A stretch of 64,000 bases of DNA, from positions 869,073 through 933,072 of the forward strand of contig NW_019773736.1 of assembly GCF_001039355.2 (NCBI RefSeq), given 5' to 3'. This stretch comes from Lingula anatina (lineage: Eukaryota > Brachiopoda > Lingulata > Lingulida > Lingulidae). Numbering within the stretch: position 1 is the first letter of the stretch; each line of letters starts with the position of its first letter. The position numbers and the translations under genes are program-made. Positions 1-12,600 of this stretch are shown in pieces. Below the pieces are notes generated by a model. The model was not told where the DNA came from. It ran no database searches and saw only the letters and a program-made list of their open reading frames with translations.

Positions 1-934
1 TTCAACTTGACTGTAGTCCATCTGTGATACTGGTTCAAACAGTATGCAAGAGGATATGTCATTATCTGCCATGTGTTGGCTCAGACATTTTTATTTATAA
101 TTTAATTGGGGAAGCAAGCAAAAGTTGAAACAATCTCAAAATTACAGGCGTATGCCATGTCAGCGTCAGTTTTCCTGAAATTTGTTGCTTTTTTTTTCTG
201 TTTTTTTTTTGTATTTTGGCATTACCCTAGGTAAAGTGTTTTGCAGATGGGTATGTCTCAGTGGCAAAACTATGTATTTCTGAAGCTTATTAAGTTTTGT
301 CAGAAAAGAAAATGAAGAGACACATACCTGGATTTTTCTTCTCAGTTTATTGCAAATGGCAGAGACTAAATTTTCAATGTATTTTAAAAAGATTTAAAAA
401 GAATTACAAGTGAATGACCAAGAAAAGAAGCAAAAAAAAAAAAAGATGACGTGTTAGATAGACATAAGATTCATGTCTCGAATTAACTCCAGAAGATTTA
501 TATTACAATAGTCGAACATTAGGGGAGGAATTAATAGTGTGGTCTCTGAGTCACAGTGATAATATCTAATCAACCATGAGAAATGTGCATCTAACTAAAT
601 GTGCCTATTTTACACTAGCTTCCAGCAGTGGTACAGTAATGATGTGAAAAAAATTGACAATGTAATTTACTTATACAGACTTTATTTCATTAATTAAAGG
701 AAATTTTCTGCAAATATAAATGCTGTCATATAGATGAAAGAATTTTTTTAAAATTTTTATAGATGCTATTCAAAATACCTGCCCTAAACAAAAACAAAAT
801 AAAATAAAACAAAACAAAACATGATAGCATACTATATAATTTCTTACATATTATCGACATGCCTTTTTAACAAAATAAAAAGAGTGTTATGTTATTTTAA
901 AAATATGTTTACATGTTAATCATTTGCATTCTAG

Positions 935-1053
935 GTCCAGGAACTTATGAGTTTGGCAGTCAGCTTGCCAGGAAGGGTGGACTCATGGTAACCAAAGATA
1001 AGAGATTTAGAAAGGAAATCAAAAACGAGGTCCCAGGACCTGGTGCTTATGAG
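935..1053 (+). CDS. STPG-repeat exon (internal)
   Basis: The acceptor is tag at 932-934. The first two bases complete a Gly codon, so the preceding exon (outside the window) must end in phase 1. The exon codes for about 40 residues carrying GPGTYE near the start and PGPGAYE at the end, which are two sperm-tail PG-rich repeat cores. The donor is gtaaga at 1054. The basic stretch between the repeats is typical of this family. Confidence 0.8.
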
Positions 1054-2391
1054 GTAAGATTAAGCCAGTTATTACTAGATATAAAAATATGTTTATATCA
1101 TTGTACTTTTTTATGTTTTCCTCCCTCTCCCCCTTTCACTCCATGTATTTGGACCTTCTTTTAGAGAAACAACTGACCCTGAATAAAGTATTGATAAGAT
1201 TTCACTGCCTGCTTGTTTCCTGGAAGATTTACTCTTCTAATCCCCTCTTTTTATCCATTTGGATCAATTAGTCACAGAAAGCAAATCTTGGAATCACTTC
1301 AATGCCAAACCATACTTCCAGGATAATCCACAGTTTCTTGGCATCCCATGGCAAGAGGCCCATTGAACCGAGTCAAAATACCTGATATGATGTTGGGCTC
1401 CTTATCTTTTTGTTTATCAATAAATCTAGATTGAAAGAAAAATCATAAATCAGCTTATGAACTGGGGCTTAATCCGAGAAATTGAACCATCATTTAGACT
1501 GGGTATTGATCCTCATCCACTTTCTCATTGTCTGCAAAGCTGAGTGAATCATCGAGAAAACAACTGACAACTACTTGTCAGCCGACTTGTCCTCATGCTT
1601 TGACTCTCTATAGATAATTTAATCAATGCATTTCACTCCGCTACACTCAAATTTGATAGTGAACGGCATAAATGAATCCTGATCATCTAATTGGGACCAG
1701 TCAATGATGTACACTCTTCCTCGTCTCCAACTTCATTAAGACTGCATTGTCATTCTGGGCACAGTTCTGAGCAGTTTATATTTTATTGATTCAGTGAATT
1801 CTGCAGGTTTGACAAAGTTTGTTTATACCTCTTTATCAAAAATGCATGAGCTTTTTGCTTGTATGATTTGTATATGCCATAATTTCATGAACCAATGCAT
1901 AAGCACAATCATTTTTTCAAAATCAGAAAATATTTTCCAAATTATAAAAATGTGATGTCCTGTGTGGGTTGAAATTGAGGCCCAGAGATAAAAACCAAGC
2001 ACACAGACAGGCAGTGAAATTGATCTTTAAACCAACTTGACAAACATCCCTCTCTTGATATCAACTTAGATTATTTCATATTGAGTATTGTAAAACTATT
2101 CCAAATGTTTATTGCTTAGTTTGCAAGGATGTATTTTACCATTTTAAGTGTTCTATCAGTACTATAATAACCTGTGGTAGTCATTTTCCTTAATCATACA
2201 CTCAATACATTGTGTAATATGTGTATGTATAAATTTGTTTTTTTTTTTTTCTTTTCCAGTTCTCTCCATTAATCCAGGACACAGTTTTACAAGGCACATT
2301 TAATGCCACCCTCAACAACCCAATTGTACCCCACATGGAATCAGTACAGCAGGGAACAGCAGCCAAACAAGCTTTCCTATTGGGAGTATGA
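935..2391 (+). CDS. 3' end of an STPG/SHIPPO (sperm-tail PG-rich repeat) protein gene, partial
   Basis: The gene enters from the left edge, so its 5' exons are missing. The exon at 935-1053 encodes two PG-rich repeats, GPGTYEFGSQLARKG and, at its end, EVPGPGAYE. This is the hallmark of SHIPPO/STPG proteins, which are mostly found in sperm flagella and ciliary axonemes as microtubule inner or associated proteins. The exon ends in phase 0 at a good donor (gtaaga). It can join in frame to a last exon at 2260-2391 (FSPLIQDTVLQGTFNATLNN then on to a stop) or to a shorter candidate last exon at 1278-1385. The sequence resembles my memory of STPG1/MAPO2, but I could not verify that, so no symbol is given. 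AATAAA signals lie at 2501 and 2818. The whole unit is CpG-poor, like the UNC5 gene body. Confidence 0.75.
1278..1385 (+). CDS. candidate alternative last exon of the STPG-repeat gene
   Basis: After the acceptor cag at 1275-1277 (or ag at 1270-1271, also phase 0) the frame reads KANLGITSMPNHTSRIIHSF and about 15 more residues to a TGA at 1383-1385. An AATAAA follows at 1419-1424, only 34 bases after the stop. Phase matches the donor at 1053. The composition looks protein-like but I do not recognise the sequence. It could be a true alternative 3' terminal exon or chance. Confidence 0.4.
   Translation, partial: KANLGITSMPNHTSRIIHSFLASHGKRPIEPSQNT
2260..2391 (+). CDS. last coding exon of the STPG-repeat gene
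   Basis: A strong polypyrimidine tract and ttttccag precede position 2260. In phase 0 the exon encodes 43 residues, beginning FSPLIQDTVLQGTFNATLNN and ending AAKQAFLLGV, then TGA at 2389-2391. Joined to the previous exon it gives ...PGPGAYE-FSPLIQDTV..., a natural continuation for an STPG repeat protein. AATAAA at 2501-2506 follows 110 bases later. Confidence 0.7.
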   Translation, partial: FSPLIQDTVLQGTFNATLNNPIVPHMESVQQGTAAKQAFLLGV

Positions 2392-2500
2392 TAACAGTGA
2401 CAAATACGATACAACGACTCCAGACATTGTTGTCTGGGGCACCTTGTGATTAAATGTATATATGTAGATTTCCTATGTAAATAATACTGTATAAATCCTG

Positions 2501-2506
2501 AATAAA
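2501..2506 (+). terminator. poly(A) signal AATAAA, STPG-repeat gene
   Basis: Canonical AATAAA 110 bp past the TGA at 2389-2391. A second AATAAA lies at 2818-2823, before the CpG-rich spacer begins, and may serve a longer 3' UTR. Another at 1419-1424 would serve the shorter alternative last exon. Confidence 0.6.
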
Positions 2507-4255
2507 TTTAATGTACAGAATATATTGAAAGCCAATCATGCCACCATTGCTCATATGAAAGGGGATGTGATAAGTAGTGATAATGGCTAATGGTCAGTTC
2601 TGATAGTGTAGAGTCAATATCAGCACCATTGATATGGAAACAATAGCACTTGAACATCATATAGACACAGCATGCCTGCAGACTATGTGCATTTTTTTTT
2701 CAGTCCTCAGGCTATGATTTTATTCCTGTTGAGCTTCTATTGATTAAAAAGTATCATTTGTATTTTGTCTGTTTTGTACTTACAACATATCAAGTACCAT
2801 ATGTGAATATGAATACCAATAAAAGTGGATCAAATCTAAGATTTTTTAGAATTGTTACTTAACTGTATTTCTGTTAACTGGTTTCTGACTTGTCAAAGTA
2901 TATAGATTACTTGCCAAGTGGCAGTTATGCAGAACAAACATTTTTATCCTATGTGAAACAACCCAAAAGCAAAGAAAGTGACTTTTCAGACTTGTCGGCT
3001 TAAGACATGTTAGTGAGACGGCTGGAAAGAATTTCTGAGTTCCTTGCAAGATGGTATCTTGGTTTTACAAGGTTTAGCCCATTGACTGATAAATGATCCA
3101 TGCAGATTTTCCCCTCTCAGCTACAGCATCCAAATCCAAATGTCACATATTTTCTGACTGACAAAACAGGCTGCTTGGTCTGGTTTGGAATCTGGAGAGA
3201 AAAAAAATAGAACTTGCTCAAAATTCCAGCTTTGTCTATGAAAAATGAACTGCCACTAGATACGACAGCGCTCTTTAGTCAAGAGGAAGAGTGGTCCTCT
3301 ACCGCCGCCTTTTTCCTTCCATCAAAAATTCAGTTTACTGCCATCATAAACCCGCACTGTGCAGAACAATAGAGCAAGTAAATCAAATAGAAATAAAAGA
3401 TTTAAAAGAGACAAAGTGCAGAGGATACAAATGTTGAGATTCTCCCGTTTTGCATTGTAATATGACAGGCAGTGATGCCAAATTCCAAATTGACCATGAA
3501 ATCCATGCACATCTGTGGACAGTTATTCATAGTAATGAAATGAGGCTGACGTATAGTGGATAAGTGAGGGTTTGATTAATACATCCTTTCAGTTTTATCT
3601 ATGTCTTTATTAGTATCAAAACAGTGGGCTCTTTTTTTCGTTCGATTTCTCCCGTCAAGTTCTTGCCAAATAAGCGTCAATGTGATCAGAATGTCTAAAC
3701 GGCTAATCACAGTCAGGCATTTAGTGATAATCCGTCAGTTGAGAAGGTTAAGTTTTTTTCCTAAAATTATATCTTTTATTAAGGTTCGAAGCACATCATG
3801 CCATGTAACAATTTCCTGGCGCCAGTCAATGTTTTTATCTTGTTTTAGCGTAGTAAAATCTCTGCGTCAGAGACCGTAGTTTTTTAGATTCAATCTGTGG
3901 TCAGCGAAACGTGGCTTTGATGAGTAAAAGGCGCCTATGCTTTTATTGTAAGCTTACATCTTTAAAAATCACCATTGAGGTTCACAAGTTTGTGTTTACA
4001 GTATAAGATTGAATTCATCTTTTTTTATAAAAAGTAAAACAATAAAATTGCAATACAAAAATATCAAACTTAATTTTTTTCCAATATATAATATGTTTTC
4101 ATATTCTAGAGATTATTTTTACTACAAAGTCATTTTATCATTGTCGTTACTAAAATAGCGCCTCTTATGAATGGCTCTGAAGAAAGAGTATCGGTTGTAC
4201 AGTATTTGTTATCTTCCGTGCGTGTTTCTCTATCTGAAATAAATTGCCAACTTAC

Positions 4256-4446
4256 GGAGATAAGAAAGCTAAAATGTCTGAAGCGAGCTGCTGCTTGAGG
4301 AACGTTTCAGGCAGACCACCTAGGACGGGGTCGAAATATATCTTTTCTAGTTCAATAAAAAGTCTCATTTTCATCATTTTTCTACATAAAGCAGATGGCA
4401 AAATAAGTGAAGGTGGTAAGGTTCGCCAAACATTAGGTCTACAAAC
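4256..4446 (-). other. exon-like open stretch on the minus strand, unassigned
   Basis: Read on the minus strand, an open frame of about 65 codons runs from an acceptor-like cag (rc of 4447-4449, or six bases earlier) to a perfect consensus donor cc|gtaagt at 4256/4255. The second half reads RLFIELEKIYFDPVLGGLPE and then TFLKQQLASDILAFLSP, which has the composition of real protein. Internal Met codons (MMKM) could also make it a first exon. No partner exon was identified on the minus strand to the left, and the family is not recognised. Confidence 0.25.
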
Positions 4447-7252
4447 CTGACACTGGGAAGAAGGGCGAAACCCAAATGTTTTGACTTTTGATTTCAAATA
4501 AAGCTTTTTTTCATGGGCTTGTCCAAGGTTTGTGGGTCGTAGTTAGCTGTTAAGTCCCACTCTTATACCAAACATTGTCGGTTTAGGGAGACATCGAGAG
4601 CCGGAATGTCAAGTGCTCCTTCATGGCTCTCTGTGCCTCAAATCCGCCTAGCGTTTGTACTTGGGGCGTGTATGATTTCAGAATAAAGCATCTACTTTCA
4701 CGCAAAGGTTTTATTTGCTAGAAAACAACTTAGATAAGGGAAATGCACGTCTATAGAGTGGTCGAAATAGCGTGTATTTTTCATTTTCGTTTCGTCCCTC
4801 ACAGTATCTTGTCGACCTGACCTCTTCCAATGTTCACACACCTATGCAATTTTACTTTGCCGTTATGCAAACAAATATTCAAGTATAAAACTGTAAATAT
4901 GTTTAAAAAACTCTGAATAACTTCCTCGCTTAATCATAAATGAAGTTTGAACTTTTGAAAAGTTTTAGACTTTGGTGAATTGTTTTACCCTTGCCTTAAA
5001 TCCCTAGCATCCATCTATACTTATGACTTTCTTAACTGAATTACCAACAGAAATCCTCACCTCACAGTTCATGCGATTTAGTACTTTTTTCACTGATCTA
5101 AAATTTCAAGCAGTCGCGCCTGTCCGCCATAAAGCCTTAAATGTCGAAAAAATATGAGGTTGGAATCTTTTACAGACTTCAAGGACCAACAAAGTACAAG
5201 AGAAGGCTACGTGTGGATATTTTCTTGAATTATTTTTCTTTTATTTCTGTTTTCTTTTCTTGTTTTTTTTTTTTTTTTTTTTTTTTCTTTTCTTGTTCTT
5301 TTTTTTTAACTTATGAAGATGAAGGATCTCGATATTATTTTACAAATATATTTGGGTGTTTGTCATAAAAAGGTGGGCTTCTAGCTGCTGTTGTGTCATG
5401 GGACTGGCGTATGTATCTCTGTCCAAAAGGAGATGCTAGTCAATATTTTACCAGTGCACTTGAGATGAGAACTTCAGCAAAATGAGGCGACCACACTATA
5501 GATAAGAATTTTCTCTAACCCTGCTAGTTCCAGTCAGTCAGTGAGCCGACTGTGGCACAAATCCTTCTTAACCTTAACTTTATCTCAGTAATCTTGTCCA
5601 AAAGCTGATTTCTCTACTCTTCAGTATTCTTTAGCCGCATGCAATTGCCATATTTGGATAAATTCATTAACTTTCTCAGTTTGAAGCTAATCATCAACGT
5701 CGCAGTATTGCCCGGAGAACTGTAAAGTGCACTTCGCCGTGTACATTGGTTTTACGCTTTTATCCGTATTACTTTTCATATTTCCTACAATTAACAAGGC
5801 CGGGAAGGTTTAGACTCTTGGAGTACATTGGGTCGTTTAGCGAGTGGGACAGAAGTAGAAAGATTATCCTTGTTAAATTTGTCTCAGCGTGAGTCAAGTA
5901 GTTTGACTAAGACAAGTGCCCAAAATTCTGGTCCGATTGAGTGTTAGGACAGTTTTTATTTTTACTAATTTCCTATTGGAATGAAGCTTCTACACACTCA
6001 TTACGTCTATCTCGATGACAACTTACTTGGCGGCAAATATTGACGAAGGTATTAAAACGACGATAAACGCGAAAAGTCGTCTAGCAACCTTGATATCCAT
6101 CTACTGTCTCAAGAGCCCACAAACCTCTTGAGATTGCCCAAAACAATAACCTACGGGGACGGCAAGTCTCCGCAAAGTTGCACGCTCCCTTTTCAGAGAA
6201 CCATGTGAGAGGGTCGCCCCATTTCGCTTGCTGCCTTTACTCCTCTCGCCCATACCAGTATCTGATACTTGCACCAAGGAAATATCCGGATATTCCTTAC
6301 ATTTTCTAATAGATTTTCAGAAGCTGAGTTTTGCGTCAACACAGGTAAATTATATAATTATTTCTGAGGATGAGGTCTACCGACTATGTATCGAAGAGGC
6401 TTGAATATTTAACGAAGACCCCAGTAAACTGCTGGTAATCTGAAGTCAGTTCAAACGTCATTTTTAAATAATTTAGGGTAATGTATCTTAACTGAGGGTA
6501 GGTGATCTGTATATTTTTGTCTGTGTGTGTGTGTGGTCGCACGAGCTTGCGTTTGAACGTGGGCGTGAGAGTAGGTGCGTGTTCGTGTGTGGCTCTTCGT
6601 GTCCGCGCTACACGTTACAAAGTGATATGCTATGTCGGATAACAGATAAATGATTGACAAATACACAGAGAGTGGATTATTTTAATGGACAAGTGTTGTT
6701 TCGAACTGTGAATTGGCCGTTTTTCGCGTTACATTCAAGTCCTTTTAAAAAGAGGATACAGCGTTGCAACAGCGTCACCAGAGCACAGGAGACGCGATTC
6801 GTCATTAAACACGCTATATCGATTAACCATCACTGCAAAATTTAATTTTATTAAACCCTCTTTTAACACATGTTTGATTAATCATTAGATTTCAGTTACA
6901 TAGTACAAGCATACGCCCGTTACTAAGTAGTCAATCGCAACGCTTTTCACCTAGGTGTTACCCGCTGTTTGATATTTTGCCTAGGTATACCCGATATGGC
7001 TCTCTTATCTTTCATTTCATCAGTCGTTTTTGAACGAGTTTTTTTGTACAGTTGAGAACCCCATGAATACCCCTGGGTATAATTTTTCATCTGTCTTGTC
7101 AATATAGGCGAAAAGGTTTTTGCCAAGGGTCTATTGATTTTAAATTTGTTAATACATCAATCCTGCATTGTTTTGTTTTGAGTTGGACGTTCGTCCCTCG
7201 TGTATTATTGTCAGTAAACACACACGACAGAGAGAGATGGGGGGGGGGGGGG

Positions 7253-7448
7253 NNNNNNNNNNNNNNNNNNNNNNNNNNNNNNNNNNNNNNNNNNNNNNNN
7301 NNNNNNNNNNNNNNNNNNNNNNNNNNNNNNNNNNNNNNNNNNNNNNNNNNNNNNNNNNNNNNNNNNNNNNNNNNNNNNNNNNNNNNNNNNNNNNNNNNNN
7401 NNNNNNNNNNNNNNNNNNNNNNNNNNNNNNNNNNNNNNNNNNNNNNNN
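7253..7448. other. assembly gap (196 N)
   Basis: A run of N preceded by a 14-base poly(G) tract at 7239-7252 and followed by GGG. The missing sequence probably contains a G-rich or G-quadruplex-prone tract that stopped the reads. It lies about 2 kb upstream of the first UNC5 ATG. Confidence 0.95.
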
Positions 7449-9519
7449 GGGAGAAATATCATTTTGACAATACCGAAAACTATCACTATCGATTTAAATA
7501 AATACTATAAGCATAATAAACGCGCTCAAAACATGGTTCTCAAAAATACACATCATGCCTAGTAAACAAAACCGTGACATCCCTCGTCGACAAAAGCGCC
7601 AGGCTAAATTCATTAAACACCGTCGATTACAGGTAATTAGTACCCCTTTCATATCAAACGGACTGCTCCACATCGTAAAACCCTGACAGCGACTGCTGTG
7701 TCGCGGCATATTAAGTATAGCTAGAAGGTGTGCACTGTATCTACCATGGAATGGGTTGCTATTGCTGCCTGACACGCATTGTTGTCATTCTCTCTGCTTG
7801 TTAAACACATGCTGTCACGGCAAACACAGGTCAGACGGACAATATTCGAAATTCCATTGAATCAGCCTGGTTCCAGGTAAATTTTCATTGGAATATGTAG
7901 TTTGTGGGGAGAGGAAAAGGACAATTTAGACAACCTAAAATGATCTCAAAAAGTGTTAAAATGATTTGAACGTTGAATTATTAAGATAATTTAAAGGAGA
8001 TCACCCGTGTAAACAAAGTTAATAATAATAATAAAAAAACTTAAGAAAAAGCCAATAAAACTTGTCATTTTTTCATGTTGGAGTATTGAAAAAAATAATA
8101 ATAAATTACGAAAAATCAATTATTAAGACATTTTTACATCTAATTAAAATGTTACTTTCTTCAAAAACAACCATGCCAGATCTTAACTTGTGTTACGTTT
8201 ACGTTCTGTTCCCTTTTGTTCCCTATCCACCTGATTTTCAATTTCTTCTTTATGAAATAACTAGGAAGCGAAAATGATAACGACTCGGTGTCTTTTTGTT
8301 ACAGTAAGAGCACATTTTTCAGTAGATTATTGAGCACAGTCGGAGTCGGCACTTCCCATCCCCATACAGTCGGATTACCGTGACTATCATTCTCAGTGGG
8401 CAATGATAGCGCGACTCGGTTTACCCTCAAAATTTATGTCCGATCTTAGTACGGCAGGGGCTACGAGAAGTGAAGTGTAAGGGGACACTTGCTCATACAA
8501 TCTTCCATTGTAAAACGTGCACTTAATATTTATGGTCCACTAGGCCCATTTCCTCTATTGTTAAAAATGTCAACAGAGAAGTTTGTGGAGGGTTTGACTT
8601 TTCTTTTCGCGTATTTTGACAAATATTCAACAATGGGAAATGGCAAACACGGGGTATTGACATCTGACCTTTATGCTTGCTGTCATATAATTACTGCTAT
8701 AATATGTTGACTAGACAACAATGGTTAAAGCCTTGACACAGAACAACCATCCGGTGAAATAATTTACTATTATAATTCAGTTGATATGTTTACAGGAATA
8801 AACTTTTAACCGCATAAAGATGATATGGGACGGGTGCTATCAACAGGGGCACCCAAAAGTCATGGGCCTTTTATCAGTGACATTTTAGATGGACACCAAC
8901 TGTTCAATTATTTTCTAATATAGACGCAGCATAAGAATGTTTTTGTGTGCCCTTGTTTTTCTGCTATGCTTTTCACTCTTATCTTTTTCGTATGTATGAT
9001 GAGCTTCTAGCTTTTGAAATAGTGGTTAGTAGAGCGCAATAATTGCCTTATCCAGCAAGAATTTTAAAAAGATATAAAGTAGGCCCCTATATATCGGTAT
9101 AGTTTGATAGATTAATTTAAAAGAGAATAATTTTATTAAATTTTATAAACACATTTACTCACATTCACAAAGATGATAAGAATACATAAAGTAAAATACT
9201 GGTTATAATTTACATATTTCAGTAAAGAATAGTTTCCAAAACGCCAATGATTAGTTGCGACAGGTAGACCCAAGTGCGCATGTGTTAGGATATCTTGAAA
9301 CTGCATTTGGAAATAAACACACATGCACATTTCAGGTCTGTGAGCGGAGTACACGGACGTCGAGACTGGACAACGTTCATCGAGTTATCAGCCCTTCCAA
9401 AGTGAGCTGCTTTCTACCGAAATGGTATGAAAACCCCATGTGACACTTCACCCAAAAACTGGATACCTTTTAGAGGAACTGACAGTTGCACTAGTTAAAG
9501 GCTAAAGGAAAGATAAAGC

Positions 9520-9625
9520 ATGGGACCGACCAAACGAAGTATGGCGGGTCATTCAAACTTAACCCTGTGTTTATTGCTGACATTGCTGTCTGTTGTCATT
9601 CTGGAATGCCATGCCTTGGTTGACG
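9520..9625 (+). CDS. unc5: UNC5 first coding exon 1a (signal peptide, distal promoter)
   Basis: ATG at 9520 in a strong context (A at -3, G at +4). A second in-frame ATG at 9541 is also strong. The frame reads [15 protein letters not shown] followed by a leucine-rich hydrophobic core ([13 protein letters not shown]) and a likely signal-peptidase site after ECHA. The donor is g|gtgagt at 9625/9626, phase 1, matching the acceptor at 29260. It sits at the right end of the CpG-rich block, as a promoter-proximal exon would. Confidence 0.85.
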
Positions 9626-12600
9626 GTGAGTAAAACATACTTTATGATGTGTTAGTGTTATTTAATACGGCTTGTTTCCGCGTGTAATCGTTGTTTAAAT
9701 GTGCTAGCTGTAGCTTTGATTAAGAGTTACGCCGCAGCGCACACTTGCACATGTAGGTTATATGCCGTAGCGCTTGGGCTTGAAACTGAATAGCCTATTC
9801 CACCTTATTCGATAGATTAGAAACTGAAGTGTCTCTTTCAGTTTTCGTTACTGTTTAACCTGATCGAAACAATCATTTAAGATCTCACCTCGGTTTAACG
9901 TAACTACTTCTGTCAAGATCAACAGGAATGCGCCCGCATTAGTAAATTACGGCCTAGCGCTTGAGATGAACGACACAAGTGGTTTCTATTTCATTGATAG
10001 TGTTAATCAGCTGTCTCCTTGTAGCAGGATGATTTGTGTGAATATTTAGTCATACACTTGCCCAGATGTTGTGATATTTACTTCTTGCATAGCTGAAGTG
10101 GGGATTAATTAAACCTGTGTGGCGTATTCTTGAGGCTGTACAGGAAGGGGCGTGGGATGTACTGTTTACACTTGGGTAACTGGCACAAACCAGGGTTGAA
10201 CCAAATCTAAGACCATATATATATATATGCATTGTATTAAGTAAGATTTAAAGAGAAACACATTGCATTTTATTGAGAGACAAATTTCATTAAAAAGATT
10301 CATTAAAAATTGATATTCATTTAAAACTGAGATTCATTGAAAATTGAATGTGGAATGGTTTTAGGACTGTGGGCACCATGTTTGTATTAGAACCAGATCA
10401 GATATTTACCAAATGTAGACAGACCTCACGAGAGTTACCCATAGTCTAACAGTTCCCAGAACTTTTCTGTCCATGTTACCTAATAGATATGTGATCTGGT
10501 CGGGGCCTGCAGGGCTCTGGTATAGTGTTCTGGTCAGTTCACATCTTAGTCAGTAAACACAAAATTCTAATCAGACCCTAGAGAACAACTTAGCCAACTT
10601 ACCAGCCATGCAGCTCACCGGCTAGCTTGCTAGCTAGCAAGCCCAGGAAAACATGAAAGTATGTGCTATCAGATAAGGAAACTGGAAGATGAAATCAACA
10701 AATTAATTTCAGCTGGAAGGAGATGGAAATGACTCTTTTAGAGATTCTTCACACCAACTCATCAATGGAACCTTTTGGGAATTAATTCACTGATAATTAT
10801 GCATAAGGAAGTTTGGATACTGCTCCTTAATGAAGCAGTTTTCCAATACAAACATCAGTCAAAAGAAGAATATTAAGTTCTTGGCATAAGGGAAGTTATT
10901 AATGAATATTTCATGTGTAGGATTTTTGCATGAAAATTCCTAAGAAAAATATCCATTTATTTGACACATAGAGATAATTCAACAAGTCATGTGCAAGATT
11001 TCATTGTGAATGTGTGTAGTAAGTCAATGCTGCATTATTATGGTGTAATTATTAAAACATGATTAAGAAAAAAAAACTTTTGCGCAAATAGTCATTTATC
11101 TTTTTACATTAACTTTGATAATCCAATTTATCTGATATCAAACGCACCATGTTTCCTTTTATCTACGCAAGCATTTCTGTATCTAACCTAAAAAAAAAAA
11201 AAGATATGACATAAAAAACAGGGAGCAAAGAAAAGGCTTCAAGTATTTTTTACTCAACTTATGGACATCTAGATTTTTATCATGTTTAGTAATTTTTTAC
11301 CCCATCATATTTCACAAATTATCTCAGTATATCAGACTATGAAGATTTTTCCAAATTTCAATGTCATACTTTTCAAATGCACTGTGACAAGCTATTTGTT
11401 CTTTGTTAGATGTGATGGTAATATGATTATACAAAATAAAGCACTAAGTTACAGTAGAAGTGTATGCTTAATAGGAGTATAGTTCCCATTTAAATAAAGT
11501 TGCATCCATGGTAGCAGAAAATTTTGACTTATCCTGTCTCGGTAACTTAAACAAGAGGTCCAAACTGAATTTAGGTTAAACGGTTTGTTTGTTTGATCAG
11601 ATTATAGTCCTGTTATTAAATGTTTGCTGAATGTCATTTATTCTGAGGTAAGATTGCAGAACATTTCAGACGGAATTTATTGGAGTCTACATTTTTGCAA
11701 GTGCAAAAGAAAAAAACCTCATCAATCAGAAGTATCGGTGTTTCAAAGGGACTTTAATATAATATGACATCAAAGATTTCTTATAACGGTACAAGCAATA
11801 AATTCTACTACCATCTTCAGAAGTACTCTAGTCATGTATGTGGAAAATTTGATTTTGTTCTGTAGATCTGAGAGGAAATCTGAATAGGGCTATAAATGGC
11901 GTATCTGAAGACATTGATTTTACATTTACAAATCTTTGGGGAGAATTGACTCGTTGCTCTCCACAGTATTTAATTCAAGTCAGTATAATTACTCAGAATT
12001 ACATCAATGTCGCAGGGTGGTTCCTGGATTTCTTGTCTTTTGCTAGATCCCCAGACTCTTTTCTTGGCTCAGAAGAGAAATAAAATGGCAATAAAATGTT
12101 TTGAATGAACCCTAGAGTTATACATGAGTATAGCATGGTCATAACTAGCATGTATATAAGTATTCCACTATAAATTTCTCTGTCTGAACTAGTAGTCTGG
12201 AAATAAATTCCAGTGTCTGGAATACTCAGGGAGATAAGGTAGGAGAAAGATGCAAAGAGAAGAAAGGTTAAGTCTCATTTTCAACTTAAGGAACCAGTTT
12301 TTTCTCTATCTATTGGGGTACTTTAAAACCTGTTAAATAAGTTTGCACAATCCTTATGAATAAATTAAATGGTTCTGTGACATTGATAGAACCAGATCTC
12401 ATTGCGTATTTGTTGTTGTTTCTAAATTTAAAACACATTGTCTAACTTGTATGTAGGCTGTGTGCATCTACACTATGCTGGTTTTCTCCTTCACATGTGT
12501 ATCGAGACAGAGAATCAAGAAAATGACATCTTGTCACAAAAGATGTCAAGCAAAGCCAAAAGTTTATATCCTTACAGTTAGATGAAACCATAAATCCTCA

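Larger units (their letters stand above)
2830..9519. other. CpG-rich intergenic region upstream of UNC5
   Basis: No recognisable gene is found between the STPG-repeat poly(A) site and the first UNC5 exon, apart from one exon-like stretch on the minus strand near 4.25-4.45 kb. CpG dinucleotides become frequent at about 3.24 kb and stay so to about 10 kb. The region holds a poly(T)/TC tract at 5262-5310, a GT microsatellite at about 6521-6535 and a poly(G)-bounded N gap at 7253-7448. It is the natural place for the promoter and 5' UTR of the upstream UNC5 first exon, but no TATA box or other core element stood out. Confidence 0.6.

Noticed and set aside
7168-7501. Open frames of 90-107 codons over the N gap
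   Set aside because: They are mostly unknown residues created by the Ns.
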